Source: Amorphus orientalis (GTDB taxonomy: Bacteria; Pseudomonadota; Alphaproteobacteria; Rhizobiales; Amorphaceae). Taken from it: a DNA stretch of 64,000 bases. The stretch is from the NCBI RefSeq assembly GCF_030814015.1, contig NZ_JAUSUL010000006.1, forward strand, positions 26,224-90,223, written 5' to 3'. The notes beneath the pieces were generated by a model. The model saw nothing but the letters and a program-made list of their open reading frames with translations, was not told the origin of the DNA and searched no databases. This document shows, piece after piece, positions 33,501 to 44,844 of this stretch (its first letter is position 1; every line of letters begins with the position of its first letter). The position numbers and the translations under genes were made by a program.

Positions 33501-35782
33501 TTGAGTGTGACCAGGTCCGGCGAGACATCGATGCCCTGGCTCGGCCGCAGCGTTCTGCGCCGGGAGGACACGCGTCTCACGACCGGTCGCGGGACCTATG
33601 TCGACGACCTCCGGCCGGATGGCTGCCTTTTTCTCGCCTTCGCACGCAGCCCCTATGGCTGCGGCCCGATCCGGAGCGTCGACTGCGCCGAGGCGCGGGC
33701 CCTGGACGGCGTGGTCGCGGTCTTCACCGCGGACGATCTCGGCGATCTCGGTGTCAACGCCATCAACCCCCTGGCGGAGACCATCGTCGAAGCGCCCTTC
33801 GAGGTCCTGGCCCGGGAACGGGTGTCCGCCGCCGGTCAGGCCGTGGCCGCCGTCGTCGCCACGTCCGAAGCGATTGCCCGCGACGCTGCTCTCCTGATCG
33901 AGATCGATGTCGATCCGGAGCCGGTCCTGGAGCCGGGTCAGGGGCCGCAATCGGTTGCCAATTCGGTGGTCGCGGGAGATGCCGACGCCGCCTTCGCCGG
34001 CGCCGACCACGTGGTCGCCGTGAGGCTTCAGCATTCGCTGGTCGCGCCGACGCCGATGGAGCCGCGCGCCGTGCTCGCGGTCTGGGAGGACGGTCGGCTG
34101 ACGGCCTGGTGCTCGACCCAGACGCCCTACCGGGTGCGCGAGGATTTGGCCCGTATCCTCGGGCTCGGTCTGGACGCGGTGCGCGTCATCGCGCCGGATG
34201 TGGGCGGGGCGTTCGGCGGCAAGGCCTCGATCTATCCCGAGGACGTCATGGTCGCCTTTGCGGCACGCGCCCTCGGCGCTCCGGTCAAGTGGTGCGCCCA
34301 GCGCGGCGAGGACATGCTGGCCGCAAGCCACGGGCGCGGCGCGACGTCGACGGCCGAGATGGCCTTCTCGGCGGACGGGAAGGCGCTCGCGCTGAAGGCC
34401 GACCTGGTCTTTCAGCAGGGCCACTGGATGACCTACAGCGCCGTGGTTCCGTCGATCAACGCGCTTCGGATCCTGCCCGGCCCCTACGCCATCGGCGACC
34501 TCGCCCTGACGTCCCGCGCCCACATGACCAACCGGGCCGCCGTCGGCATCTATCGCGGCGCCGGGCGGCCGGAAGCAGCCCTTCTGCTCGACCGGCTGAT
34601 GGACGAGGGCGCACGCGCCTGCGCCCTCGACCCGATCGAGGTGCGTCGGCGCAATCTGATCGCCTCCGACGTCCTTCCGCTGACCACACCGACCGGCGCG
34701 AACATCGACGCCTCGGACTTCGCGCTGCTCCTCGACACGCTGGAGGCCCGCACGGCCTATGCGAACCTTCGCGCCGAGCAGCGCCGCCGCCGGGAAAACG
34801 GAGAGGTGGTGGGCATCGGCCTGTCGCTCTACATCGAGCCCTGCGGTCAGGGCTGGGAGAGCGCCGAAATCGCCCTGTGCCGAGACGGCCGGCTGCGCGC
34901 CGTGACGGGCGCCAGCAGCCAGGGGCAGGGACGCGAGACCTCGTTTGCCCAGATCGTGGCCGAGGCGCTGGACGCCGATCCCGAACTGATCGAGATCCGC
35001 CAGGGCGACACCGACGATGCCGAGCGCGGGCTTGGTGCGCTGGCCAGCCGGTCGACGGCGATCGGCGGCAGCGCGATCCTCAAGGCGAGCGAGCAGCTGC
35101 GCGCCCGGATCGCCGAAGCCGCGGCCGGTTTCCTCCAGTGCGAGCCCGGGCAGGTCCGTTTCCGGCCGGGCCGCCTGTTCGTCGAGGGATCTGCCGGCGC
35201 GTCCATGTCGCTCGCGGATCTCGCCGGCGCCATGCTCGGCGGCGTCGGAGAGCCGGAGGAGCCGGCGCTGGCGGCCGAAACCATCTACCACGCCGACGAT
35301 GAGGCGTGGGCGAGCGGCTGCTGCCTCGCCATGGTGGCGATCGATCCCGACACCGGCGTGATGACGACCGAACGGCTCGTGTGGATCGATGACGCGGGCG
35401 TGGTGGTGAACCCGCTCCTCGCCCACGGCCAGCTGGTCGGCGGTCTGGCCCAGGGGCTTGGCGAGGCGCTCCTCGAGCAGCTCGTCTACGACGAGGACGG
35501 CCAGCTCCTCACCGGATCGTTCATGGACTACGCCATGCCGAGGGCGGACGATGTTCCGCCTGTGGAGATCGACAAGATCGAGACCCGGTCCGAGGCCAAT
35601 GCGCTGGGCGCCAAGGGGGTGGGCGAGGCCGGCTGCATCGGCGTGCCGGCAGCCCTGTTCAACGCTGCGGCCGACGCGCTCGCCCCGTTCGGGGCGCACG
35701 ATCTGCAAATGCCGTTGACGAGTGAGAAGCTCTGGCGCGCCATGCGCCAGGCTCCGGAAACCCAGACGGGTGGGAACGCATC

Positions 35783-35786
<4 letters not shown>
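33501..35786 (+). CDS. Molybdenum hydroxylase large subunit (CoxL/XdhB-type), without adjacent partners
   Basis: A roughly 761-aa molybdopterin-cytosine-dinucleotide hydroxylase subunit that would insert a water-derived oxygen into an aromatic or aldehyde carbon. Cofactor motifs present: [35 protein letters not shown] (the AYRGAGR signature of form-II CoxL relatives), GQGRETSFAQI, and the catalytic Glu in GAKGVGEAGCIG. The usual 2Fe-2S and FAD subunits are missing from this operon. Start chosen at TTG 33501 because GGGAGG lies 5 nt upstream; GTG 33507 or ATG 33531 are alternatives. Its stop overlaps the next gene by 4 nt. Confidence 0.88.
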
Positions 35787-37341
<1,555 letters not shown>

Positions 37342-37665
37342 GTGGCGCCGGGGCGAAGCCGGAATGAGGGCGGGAGTGACCGAGGAATGAGGGTGGCGTC
37401 GCTGAGGTGTGGAGGGATCGTCGGTCCCGGCGCAGGCCGTCGCATCCCTCGCTGCTCCGGCACGGGCTTTGCATCGGCCGGCAGGGGTCTTCCATCCGCA
37501 CCGGCGGCCGTCCGCGATGGCCTGTGCCTTGCCACTTCCCGACACTTGTGTTCGGACACTTCGAGATCGACGATGGCGTAACGCGATCGTCTTTTGCCGG
37601 TCCGACCGAACGGTCCGGCCGGTGTCCTCGGTTGAGGACAAAAAACAGAGAGGGAAACCAGACCG
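37342..37665 (+). other. Spacer before the ABC transporter genes, no gene seen
   Basis: About 324 bases between the dioxygenase and the binding-protein gene. No convincing frame, terminator or operator was found. GAGAGGGA about 10-15 nt before 37666 is the ribosome site of the binding protein. A separate promoter for the transporter may lie here. Confidence 0.4.
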
Positions 37666-38829
37666 ATGAAATTCAAGACGCTTTGCGCAACGCTGTCGCT
37701 GTGCGCCTTCGCGGTGGCACCGGCTGCGGCACAGGATCCGGTGAAGATCGGGTTCATCACCACGCTGTCGGGTCCGGCCGGCTATCTCGGCAACCAGATC
37801 CTGGACGGCTTCAGGCTGGCCGTGGAGGACGGCAAGCTCGGCGGCGTGCCGGTGGAGCTCGTGGCCGAGGACGACGGCTTCAAGCCGGCCAACGGCCGTC
37901 AGATCGCCGACCGGATGCTCTATGACGAGGACATCAAGCTGTTCACCGGCATCGTGTTCTCCAACATCGCCGGCGCCACCGTGCCGGACATCCTCGACGC
38001 CGACGCGATCTATGTGAGCCCGAACGCAGCGCCGTCCGTCTTCGCCGGCGAAGGCTGCAACGAGAACTACTTCGTCGTGGCCTGGCAGAACGACAGCCTG
38101 CACGAGGCAGCGGGCGAGAACGCCAAGAATCTCGGCTTCGAGAAGGCCTTCGTGCTGGCGCCGAACTATCAGGCCGGCAAGGACGCCATCACCGGCTTCA
38201 AGCGGATGTTCGACGGTGAGATCGTCGGCGAACTCTACACCCAGCTCGGCCAGACCGACTTCGCCGCCGAAATGGCGCAGATCCGCGACGCCGATCCGGA
38301 CGTGGTGTTCCAGTTCCAGCCGGGCGGCATGGGCATCGCCTTCATGCGCCAGTACCAGCAGGCCGGCCTTCTGGGCGAGGTTCCGATGGTCGTGTCCGAG
38401 CCGTCCATGGACGGCGTGATCCTCGAGGCCCTCGGCGATGCCGCCATCGGCATCAAGGGCTCGGCCCACTGGGCGCCGGACTTCGACAACGAAGCCAACA
38501 AGACGTTCATGTCCAAGTGGGAAGAGACCTACGACCAGCCGGTCACCTTCTACGCCAGCCAGGGCTATGACACGGCGCTTCTGATCGCCTCCGCCCTGGA
38601 AGCCACCGGCGGTGACGTGAGCGACATCGACGCCTTCCGCGAGGCGCTGCGCAAGGCCGACTTCTCCTCCGTGCGTGGCGACTTCGAGTTCGGTCCGAAC
38701 CAGCATCCGATCCAGGACTGGTACTCGATCGACGTCGTGGCCGGCGAGGATGGCATGCCGATGCTGAAGACCAACGAGGTCATCCTCGAAGATCACGGCG
38801 ACGCCTACTCCGATCAGTGCCAGATGTAA
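37666..38829 (+). CDS. ABC transporter periplasmic binding protein (Leu/Ile/Val-type)
   Basis: A 387-aa type I periplasmic binding protein with a signal peptide (residues 1-22, ending PAAAQ). The mature protein starts DPVKIGFITTLSGPAGYLG, the standard LivK-family opening, and continues with RQIADRMLYDEDIKLFTG. In this subgroup ligands are often aromatic acids. It heads the LivHMGF-type genes that follow, and a strong stem-loop after its stop would keep its mRNA more abundant than that of the membrane parts. Location downstream of the ring-cleavage gene suggests uptake of the aromatic substrate. Confidence 0.92.
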   Translation: MKFKTLCATLSLCAFAVAPAAAQDPVKIGFITTLSGPAGYLGNQILDGFRLAVEDGKLGGVPVELVAEDDGFKPANGRQIADRMLYDEDIKLFTGIVFSNIAGATVPDILDADAIYVSPNAAPSVFAGEGCNENYFVVAWQNDSLHEAAGENAKNLGFEKAFVLAPNYQAGKDAITGFKRMFDGEIVGELYTQLGQTDFAAEMAQIRDADPDVVFQFQPGGMGIAFMRQYQQAGLLGEVPMVVSEPSMDGVILEALGDAAIGIKGSAHWAPDFDNEANKTFMSKWEETYDQPVTFYASQGYDTALLIASALEATGGDVSDIDAFREALRKADFSSVRGDFEFGPNQHPIQDWYSIDVVAGEDGMPMLKTNEVILEDHGDAYSDQCQM

Positions 38830-38848
38830 GAACGGCTCTGTCAGTCGT

Positions 38849-38874
38849 CCGGCGGCGGCGCCCGTCGCCGCCGG
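38849..38874 (+). terminator. Stem-loop between binding protein and permease genes
   Basis: A perfect 9-bp GC stem (38849-38857 with 38866-38874) with an 8-nt loop and only a weak T-rich tail (TTCCTTCC). It probably attenuates transcription or protects the upstream mRNA, giving excess binding protein. Confidence 0.6.
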
Positions 38875-38921
38875 TTCCTTCCTGAAGCTTCGATGGCCGC
38901 CCGCGAGGTTCCGCTCCGCCC

Positions 38922-39836
38922 ATGACGTTGTTTCTCGAGCAGTTGCTCAACGGCCTCCAGCTTGGTGTGACCCTCTTCCTGATGGCCGCCGGGCTGACGC
39001 TCATTTTCGGCATCATGGGCGTCATCAACCTGGCGCACGGGTCGATCTACATGGTCGGCGCCTATGTCGGCAGCTACGTGTTCCTGGAAACCGGGTCCTT
39101 CTTCATCGGGATCCCGGCCGCGATCGCCGCCGCCGCGGCCACCGGTGTCCTGATCGAATATTTCGTCATCCGCCGGCTCTACGAGCGCGACCATCTGGAC
39201 CAGGTGCTGGCGACGTTTGCCCTGATCCTGCTGTTCAACCAGGGGGTCAGCATGCTCTTCGGCCTGCAGCCCCTGTTCGTGGCGACGCCCGAGATGTTCT
39301 CCGGCTCCGTGGAACTCCTTCCGGGCCTGATCTATCCGGTCTACCGGATCGCCATCATCGTTGCCGGTCTGGCCGTCGCCGTCGGCCTCTACGGGCTGAT
39401 CAACCATACCCGGCTCGGCATGCTGGTCAGGGCCGGCTCGACCAACCGCGAGATGGTGCGCGCCCTGGGCGTCCCGATCGGGCTCCTCTATACGCTGGTG
39501 TTCGGCCTCGGCGCGCTGCTGGCCGGCTTCGCCGGGTTCATGACGAGCCCGATCCTCGCCGTTCAGGTCGGCATGGGCGAGCAGATCCTGATCACCACCT
39601 TCGTCGTGGTCGTGATCGGCGGGGTCGGTTCGATCCGTGGTGCCTTCTTCGCGAGTCTCCTGGTCGGCGTCGTCGACACGATGCTGCGCTCGTATCTTCC
39701 CGGCCTCTTCCGCGAGATCATGGTCGGCCCGGAAGCCGATACGGCGGCGGCCGGCCTGTCGTCGATGGGCATCTACCTGTTGATGGCGATCGTCCTTCTC
39801 ATCCGGCCCAAAGGCCTGTTTGCGCCAAACAACTGA
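38922..39836 (+). CDS. Branched-chain-type ABC transporter permease LivH
   Basis: A 304-aa inner-membrane permease with about eight helices. It begins LFLEQLLNGLQLGVTLFLMA and has the LivH blocks FGIMGVINLAHGSIYMVGAY, RLGMLVRAGSTNREMVRALG and VVVIGGVGSIRGAFFASLLVG. It pairs with the LivM-type permease 17 nt downstream. No export signal beyond the first helix. Function as permease is certain; the substrate is not. Confidence 0.92.
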   Translation: MTLFLEQLLNGLQLGVTLFLMAAGLTLIFGIMGVINLAHGSIYMVGAYVGSYVFLETGSFFIGIPAAIAAAAATGVLIEYFVIRRLYERDHLDQVLATFALILLFNQGVSMLFGLQPLFVATPEMFSGSVELLPGLIYPVYRIAIIVAGLAVAVGLYGLINHTRLGMLVRAGSTNREMVRALGVPIGLLYTLVFGLGALLAGFAGFMTSPILAVQVGMGEQILITTFVVVVIGGVGSIRGAFFASLLVGVVDTMLRSYLPGLFREIMVGPEADTAAAGLSSMGIYLLMAIVLLIRPKGLFAPNN

Positions 39837-39853
39837 GTGGCCGGACCGTACCC

Positions 39854-40834
39854 ATGACCAAATCCGTCAAGATCGTTCTCCTTCTGCTCCTGGCCGCGTT
39901 CCTGCTGGCGCTGCCCTATCTCGCCGAATATGTCGGCGGGCGGGCCTTCACGTCGCTGGCGACGCGTGCGCTGATCTACGGCATCGCCGCGGCGAGCCTG
40001 AACCTCGCGCTCGGCTACGGCGGCATGATCTCGTTCGGCCATGCCGCCTTCTTCGGGATCGGCGGCTATGTGGTCGGGATACTCGCCTACCACCACGGGA
40101 CCGGAGAGCCCTTCCTGGGCATCATTCCCGGCTCCAACCATCTTCTGGTGACGATTCCCGTCGCCATCCTGGTCTCGGGCATCTTCGCCGCCATCATCGG
40201 CGCGCTGTCGCTGCGCACCTCGGGCGTGCAGTTCATCATGATCACGCTCGCCTTCGCCCAGATGGTGTTCTTCCTGTTCGTCTCGCTGGAGACCTACGGC
40301 GGCGACGACGGCCTCATCATCCGGCGGACCAACGAGTTCTTCGGGCTCAATCTGCGCGACCGGACGACCATGTACTATCTGTGCCTCGGGGTCGCGACGC
40401 TGGTCTTCATCGCCATCTGGCGGATCGTCCGCTCCCGCTTCGGCTTCGCCCTGGTCGGCATCCGCCAGAGCGAGCGCCGCATGGGCGCCGTCGGTCTGGA
40501 CACCTACCGCTACAAGCTGGTGGGCTTCATCCTGTCGGGCATCGGCGCCGGCATCGCGGGCGCCCTGATGGCCAACTTCCTGCGCTTCGCCAGCCCCGAC
40601 ATGCTGGCCTGGACCAAGTCGGGCGAACTGATGATCATGGTCATCCTCGGCGGGGTGGGCACACTTGCCGGACCGTTCATCGGGGCGGCGGTCTTCATCG
40701 TCCTGGAATCGGTGCTGGCGTCGTGGACGGCGAACTGGCAGTTCCCGCTCGGCATCATCCTCCTGTTCGTGGTGCTGTTCACCCACGGCGGCGTGCAGGG
40801 TCTGCTTGAGCGGATCGGAGGGAAACGCCGATGA
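39854..40834 (+). CDS. Branched-chain-type ABC transporter permease LivM
   Basis: A 326-aa permease with about nine helices. LivM signatures include LALGYGGMISFGHAAFFGIGG, RSRFGFALVGIRQSERRMGA and VILGGVGTLAGPFIGAAVFI, the last being the cytoplasmic coupling region that contacts the ATPases. Stop overlaps the livG-type ATPase start by 4 nt (ATGA). Confidence 0.92.
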   Translation: MTKSVKIVLLLLLAAFLLALPYLAEYVGGRAFTSLATRALIYGIAAASLNLALGYGGMISFGHAAFFGIGGYVVGILAYHHGTGEPFLGIIPGSNHLLVTIPVAILVSGIFAAIIGALSLRTSGVQFIMITLAFAQMVFFLFVSLETYGGDDGLIIRRTNEFFGLNLRDRTTMYYLCLGVATLVFIAIWRIVRSRFGFALVGIRQSERRMGAVGLDTYRYKLVGFILSGIGAGIAGALMANFLRFASPDMLAWTKSGELMIMVILGGVGTLAGPFIGAAVFIVLESVLASWTANWQFPLGIILLFVVLFTHGGVQGLLERIGGKRR

Positions 40835-41607
40835 GCAACCCCATCCTCTCCGTGCAGGGGCTCGTGAAGAGCTTCGGCGGTCTCGTGGCGACCGACCACG
40901 TGGATCTGGATGTCTATCCGCGCGAGATCCATGCGTTGATAGGGCCTAACGGCGCCGGCAAGACCACGCTCATCGCCCAGCTCTGCGGCGAGCTCACCCA
41001 CGATCACGGCACCATCTCCATCGACGGAAAGCCGATCGACGAGGTCAGCGTGGCCGACCGGGTCAAGCTCGGACTGGCCCGGTCCTTTCAGGTCACCTGC
41101 CTTCTGCCGGACTATACCGTCCTGGAGAACGTGGCGATCGCCGTCCAGGTGGGCAGCGGCCACAGCTTCCACTTCATCAAGGACGCCCGCAGCGACCGGT
41201 CGCTCGTCGAGCCGGCCCTGGCCGCCCTGGAGCGCGTCGGGCTTGCCGACCGCGCCGGGATCCTCGTGGCGAACCTCTCCCACGGCGAGCGCAAGCAGCT
41301 CGAACTGGCCGTCGCGCTTGCGTGCAAGCCGCGCCTGCTGCTCCTGGACGAGCCGATGGCCGGCCTCGGGCCGGCGGAAAGCGCCGCCATGATCAAGACG
41401 CTCGACGGCCTCAAGCAGGAGGTCGGCATGCTCCTGGTGGAGCACGACATGGACGCCGTCTTCGCGCTGGCCGACCGGATCTCGGTGCTCGTCTACGGGC
41501 GCGTCATCGCCAGCGGCACGCCGGACGAGATCCGCGCCAGCGACGAGGTGCGCGAAGCCTATCTCGGGGCCAGCGACGAACTCGGGGAAGGAGAGCTCGC
41601 GTGCTGA
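40831..41607 (+). CDS. Branched-chain-type ABC transporter ATPase LivG
   Basis: A 258-aa ATP-binding subunit with Walker A GPNGAGKTTLIAQLCG, a Q-loop, the signature variant NLSHGERKQLELAVAL, Walker B LLLLDEPMAGLGPAE and the switch His in LLVEHDMDAV. The C-terminal extension (GRVIASGTPDEIRASDEVREAYLG) is typical of LivG. It energises the two permeases encoded upstream. Confidence 0.94.
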   Translation: MSNPILSVQGLVKSFGGLVATDHVDLDVYPREIHALIGPNGAGKTTLIAQLCGELTHDHGTISIDGKPIDEVSVADRVKLGLARSFQVTCLLPDYTVLENVAIAVQVGSGHSFHFIKDARSDRSLVEPALAALERVGLADRAGILVANLSHGERKQLELAVALACKPRLLLLDEPMAGLGPAESAAMIKTLDGLKQEVGMLLVEHDMDAVFALADRISVLVYGRVIASGTPDEIRASDEVREAYLGASDELGEGELAC

Positions 41608-42302
41608 CGGTATCGAACCTGCAGGCCGCCTACGGCTCGACCCAGGTCCTGTTCGACGTCGGTCTGTCGATCGGCGAGGGGGAGGTCGCCACGCTTCTGG
41701 GCCGCAACGGCATGGGCAAGACCACGACGGTCCGCGCCATCATGGGCGCCTGCCGCGTGCTCGACGGCGAGGTCAGCTTCGCCGGCACCAACATCCGCGG
41801 CGCCGTGCCGGAATCGGTCGCGCGCCGGGGCGTCGGCCTCGTGCCGGAGGGCCGCCAGGCCTTTCCGACGCTGACCGTTCGCGAGAACCTCGTCGCGACC
41901 GCGTCGAATCGGCTCAAGCGCTCCGATCCGTGGACGCTGGAGCGGGTCTATGAGATGTTTCCGCGACTGCGGGAACGCGCCGACCAGCGCGCCGGAACCC
42001 TTTCGGGTGGCGAGCAGCAGATGCTGGTGATCGGGCGCGCCCTGATGACCAATCCGCGTCTCCTGATCCTCGACGAGGCCACCGAAGGCCTCGCCCCGGT
42101 GATCCGCACGGAGATCTGGAAGTGCGTGGCCAGCCTGAAGCGGGAAGGCCAGTCGATCCTGCTGATCGACAAGAACATCGGCGTCCTCAAACGCCTCGCC
42201 GACCGCCACCACATCCTCGAGAAGGGCGTGACCGTCTGGAGCGGCACCGGGGCGGAACTGGCGGCGGACGCCGAACTCGTCGACCGCTACGTCGGCATCT
42301 GA
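41601..42302 (+). CDS. Branched-chain-type ABC transporter ATPase LivF
   Basis: A 233-aa second ATPase of the importer. Walker A GRNGMGKTTTVRAIMG, signature TLSGGEQQMLVIGRAL, Walker B LLILDEATEGLAP, and the switch residue is Asn-containing (LLIDKNIGVL) instead of the usual His, which is seen in part of the LivF group. LivF-specific ARRGVGLVPEGRQAFPTLTV is present. Start GTG 41601 overlaps the LivG stop by 7 nt and has GGAGAG upstream; the longer frame upstream is antisense to the LivG reading frame in use. Confidence 0.92.
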   Translation: MLTVSNLQAAYGSTQVLFDVGLSIGEGEVATLLGRNGMGKTTTVRAIMGACRVLDGEVSFAGTNIRGAVPESVARRGVGLVPEGRQAFPTLTVRENLVATASNRLKRSDPWTLERVYEMFPRLRERADQRAGTLSGGEQQMLVIGRALMTNPRLLILDEATEGLAPVIRTEIWKCVASLKREGQSILLIDKNIGVLKRLADRHHILEKGVTVWSGTGAELAADAELVDRYVGI

Positions 42303-42513
42303 CCGGACGCGCCGCCCGGCCGCCGCGATCGGTCGGCGGCCCGATACAGCACCCTGTCGGAACGGTTTCGCCCCCTGATCTCACCTGTGCGTGCGTCGGC
42401 GAGCCGGCTGGTGCAGCCGATCCTCTCCCGTATATGATCGACGCGTGCGCCCGCCCGTCTCAAGACAGTGGGGCTGGTCGATCCGGGTCGGGCGCTGGAG
42501 CAGGGGGGCATCC

Positions 42514-43839
42514 ATGCAACGGTCTGTCGGGTTTGTTTGGACGCGGGCAGCGTTCCGGGGGGGAGCAGGCACCCTGGCGGGTGCGGCCGGGCTCATTCTG
42601 GCCGGCGCCGGCGGAGCCGCTGGGGCCGATCTGCCGCCGGCCCCTCCGGCAGTGGATTACGTTCGCGTCTGCGGCGCGGCCGGCGAGGGATACTACTACC
42701 TGCCGGGCACGGAGACCTGCGTCCGCCTCGCCGGCGAGATCGACATCGACTACATCGTGAACTGGTCGAGCGGCGACGCGGAGGCGCGCTGGCGGTCCGC
42801 TGACAGCGGCAACCTCTATGTGAAGAGCAAGCTCTACGCCTATTCCTACACCGACACCGACTTCGGTCCCCTGACCACCACGTTCGAGTTCTATGCGGTC
42901 AACGACGTGGACGAGGACAACGAGCTGGGGGTCGACTACGCCTTCATCCAGTGGGGCGGGTTCACCTTCGGGCGCAACGAATCGGTCTTCGATGCGGCCA
43001 ACTACACGACCTGGGCGGAGGTCTACACCCCCGCCATGTCGGACACGAAGATCAATCAGGCGTCCTACACGGCGACGTTTTCGGAGCGGTTTTCCGCCAC
43101 TGTCTCGGTCGAAGACGCCGCCACCCGCCAACTCGGGATAGCCCTCTATCCCTATATGGGGCTGCCGGCGGCGGGCAGGATCTATCCGGACGAGATCGCG
43201 TTCGCCGGCGACGACGGCTACGGCGGCACGAAGTGGCCCGATGCGGTCGGCCGCTTGAAGACGACCGGCGCCTGGGGCAGTGCCCAGGTGACCGCCGCGG
43301 CCCATCAGGTCTACGCCGCCTACAACGACGCTGCCGGCAGTGACGGCGTGACGCCCTCCGGCGGTGTCGGCTGGGCCCTGGCCGGCGCCTTCACCGCCGA
43401 CCTTCCGCACGGTGTGATGCTCGTCGGCACCGGCGCCTATGCCAGGGGCGCGGCCTCCTACGTCCACTCAAGCTGGTACAGTCTTCCGGTTCAGGGCACG
43501 CTCGCCTACGACGCCGCCTACGATCCGGCCTCCGGCGACCTGGACCTCACGACCGCCTATTCGCTATCCTTCGGAACCGCGTTCGACGTCGGGCCGGCTC
43601 AGTTCGCGGTCCAGACCGGCTGGTCCCGGTTCGAGGACGGCACGATTGCCCGGGCGACGGGCGGCGCCAGCAGCGCCGATTTCAGCCAGATCGACGTTCA
43701 GGCCCAGATCGGCTTCGAGCCGGTCAAGGATCTGATCATCGGTTTCGGCACCGAGTACCAGTATCTGGACCACGACGATGCGGCGATCGGCGACGCCCAG
43801 CACATGTCGACCTATCTGCACGTCGACCGGACGTTCTGA
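42514..43839 (+). CDS. Alphaproteobacterial porin (Porin_2/Omp2b-like)
   Basis: A 441-aa outer-membrane beta-barrel with a signal peptide (about 1-33, ending AAGADLP). The mature start PPAVDYVRVCGAAGEGYYYL and PGTETCVRLAGEIDIDYIV, with its Cys pair, is the hallmark of alpha-proteobacterial porins, and the C-terminus ends in an aromatic residue (HVDRTF). Alternating aromatic/polar strands run throughout. ATG 42514 behind AGGGGGG is used; a 41-residue longer frame lacks the signal. It follows the ABC importer by about 210 nt and could supply outer-membrane entry for its ligand, but this is inference. Confidence 0.92.
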   Translation: MQRSVGFVWTRAAFRGGAGTLAGAAGLILAGAGGAAGADLPPAPPAVDYVRVCGAAGEGYYYLPGTETCVRLAGEIDIDYIVNWSSGDAEARWRSADSGNLYVKSKLYAYSYTDTDFGPLTTTFEFYAVNDVDEDNELGVDYAFIQWGGFTFGRNESVFDAANYTTWAEVYTPAMSDTKINQASYTATFSERFSATVSVEDAATRQLGIALYPYMGLPAAGRIYPDEIAFAGDDGYGGTKWPDAVGRLKTTGAWGSAQVTAAAHQVYAAYNDAAGSDGVTPSGGVGWALAGAFTADLPHGVMLVGTGAYARGAASYVHSSWYSLPVQGTLAYDAAYDPASGDLDLTTAYSLSFGTAFDVGPAQFAVQTGWSRFEDGTIARATGGASSADFSQIDVQAQIGFEPVKDLIIGFGTEYQYLDHDDAAIGDAQHMSTYLHVDRTF

Positions 43840-43846
43840 CTGGATC

Positions 43847-44242
43847 TCAGATCTCGTCTTCCGGATCTTCGGAAGGCGGCGGCGGGCCGCTCGGCCGGCT
43901 CGCGACGAAGCCGGCGCCGAACGCCATCAGCGCGCCGACCAGAACCGCGAGCAGCCAGCCCGGCCGCACGGTGAAGAAGAAGATCGCGTAGCCCGCGGTC
44001 ATGCCCGCATAGGCGAAGCGCTTGGCCCGGCTCGGGATGGCGCCGTGGGCGCGCCAGTCGACCAGGGCGGGGCCGAGCTGAGGGTGGGCCAGCAGCCATG
44101 CCTCCAGCCGGGGCGAGGAGCGCGCGAAGCACGCCGCCGCCGCCAGCACGAACGGGGTCGTCGGCAGGACCGGCAGCACCACGCCCGCGAACGCGAGCGC
44201 GAGCAGCAGGTAGCCCAGCGCGAGGAAGGCGAGGCGCTTCAT
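43847..44242 (-). CDS. DUF454/YbaN family small membrane protein
   Basis: A 131-aa inner-membrane protein with three or four helices. FLALGYLLLALAFAGVVLP followed by PTTPFVLAAAACFARSSPRL and WLLAHPQLGPALVDWRAHGAI is the YbaN signature. Function is unknown; in some proteobacteria it is linked to haem or iron metabolism genes, but no such context exists here. It converges with the porin gene (7-nt gap). Confidence 0.9.
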   Translation of the reverse strand: MKRLAFLALGYLLLALAFAGVVLPVLPTTPFVLAAAACFARSSPRLEAWLLAHPQLGPALVDWRAHGAIPSRAKRFAYAGMTAGYAIFFFTVRPGWLLAVLVGALMAFGAGFVASRPSGPPPPSEDPEDEI

Positions 44243-44458
44243 GGGTCACGGGTCCGGGAGAGGGCGGCCGGAGAGATACGCCTGCGGCCGGATCGGGTTC
44301 CGACCGTCCTTATCAGAAAGTCGCGCCGCCCGCCTGCGACACGCCCTCAAAACATGTGCCGTTTTGACTGACTTGGCCTCAACGAACTGGATGCGGTCGA
44401 GGCGTGGACGCTCCGGCCGGTACGTCTCGCCCAGATGGGAGCCCCCGAGCGGACCGTA

Positions 44459-44809
44459 CTAGGCGTGAACCAGGATGTTGACGAGCCGGCCGAACGGATC
44501 GCGCACGAAGAAGCGGCGGACGCCCCACGGCTCGTCGACGGGGCCGTACTCGATTGCGACGCCGGCGGTCGCCAGCCGCTCGTGCACGGCCTCGAGGTCG
44601 TCCACCTCGATGGAGAGGTCCGGCACCGGGGTGCCGGAGCCGCCTTCGGACATGACGCTGAGCTGCGGACGCATTTCGGCATCGCTTGCAAACGTCACGA
44701 TCCAGCCCATGTCCATCACCACGGGCATGCCGAGAAGGTCGCCGTAGAAGGCGCGCGCGGCCTCCGGGTCCGTGGTCGCGATGTTGGTGACGATGCGTTT
44801 GACGGCCAT
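44459..44809 (-). CDS. VOC-superfamily (glyoxalase-like) protein
   Basis: A 116-aa single-domain vicinal-oxygen-chelate protein: VTNIATTDPEAARAFYGDLLG, DLSIEVDDLEAVHERLATAG, and GVRRFFVRDPFGRLVNILVH with the second-half signature. The first metal-ligand position is not an obvious His, so it may bind rather than catalyse. Start ATG 44809; a much longer open frame upstream is antisense to pccB. It lies 35 nt after pccB, suggesting readthrough from that gene. Confidence 0.88.
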   Translation of the reverse strand: MAVKRIVTNIATTDPEAARAFYGDLLGMPVVMDMGWIVTFASDAEMRPQLSVMSEGGSGTPVPDLSIEVDDLEAVHERLATAGVAIEYGPVDEPWGVRRFFVRDPFGRLVNILVHA

Positions 44810-44844
44810 GTGGCAGGTCCCGAACCGTCGGACACCCCGCCCGG

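Noticed and set aside
32442..35708. 1088-aa minus-strand frame
   Set aside because: Only the last 307 residues (LysR) are real; the rest is antisense to the molybdenum-hydroxylase gene.
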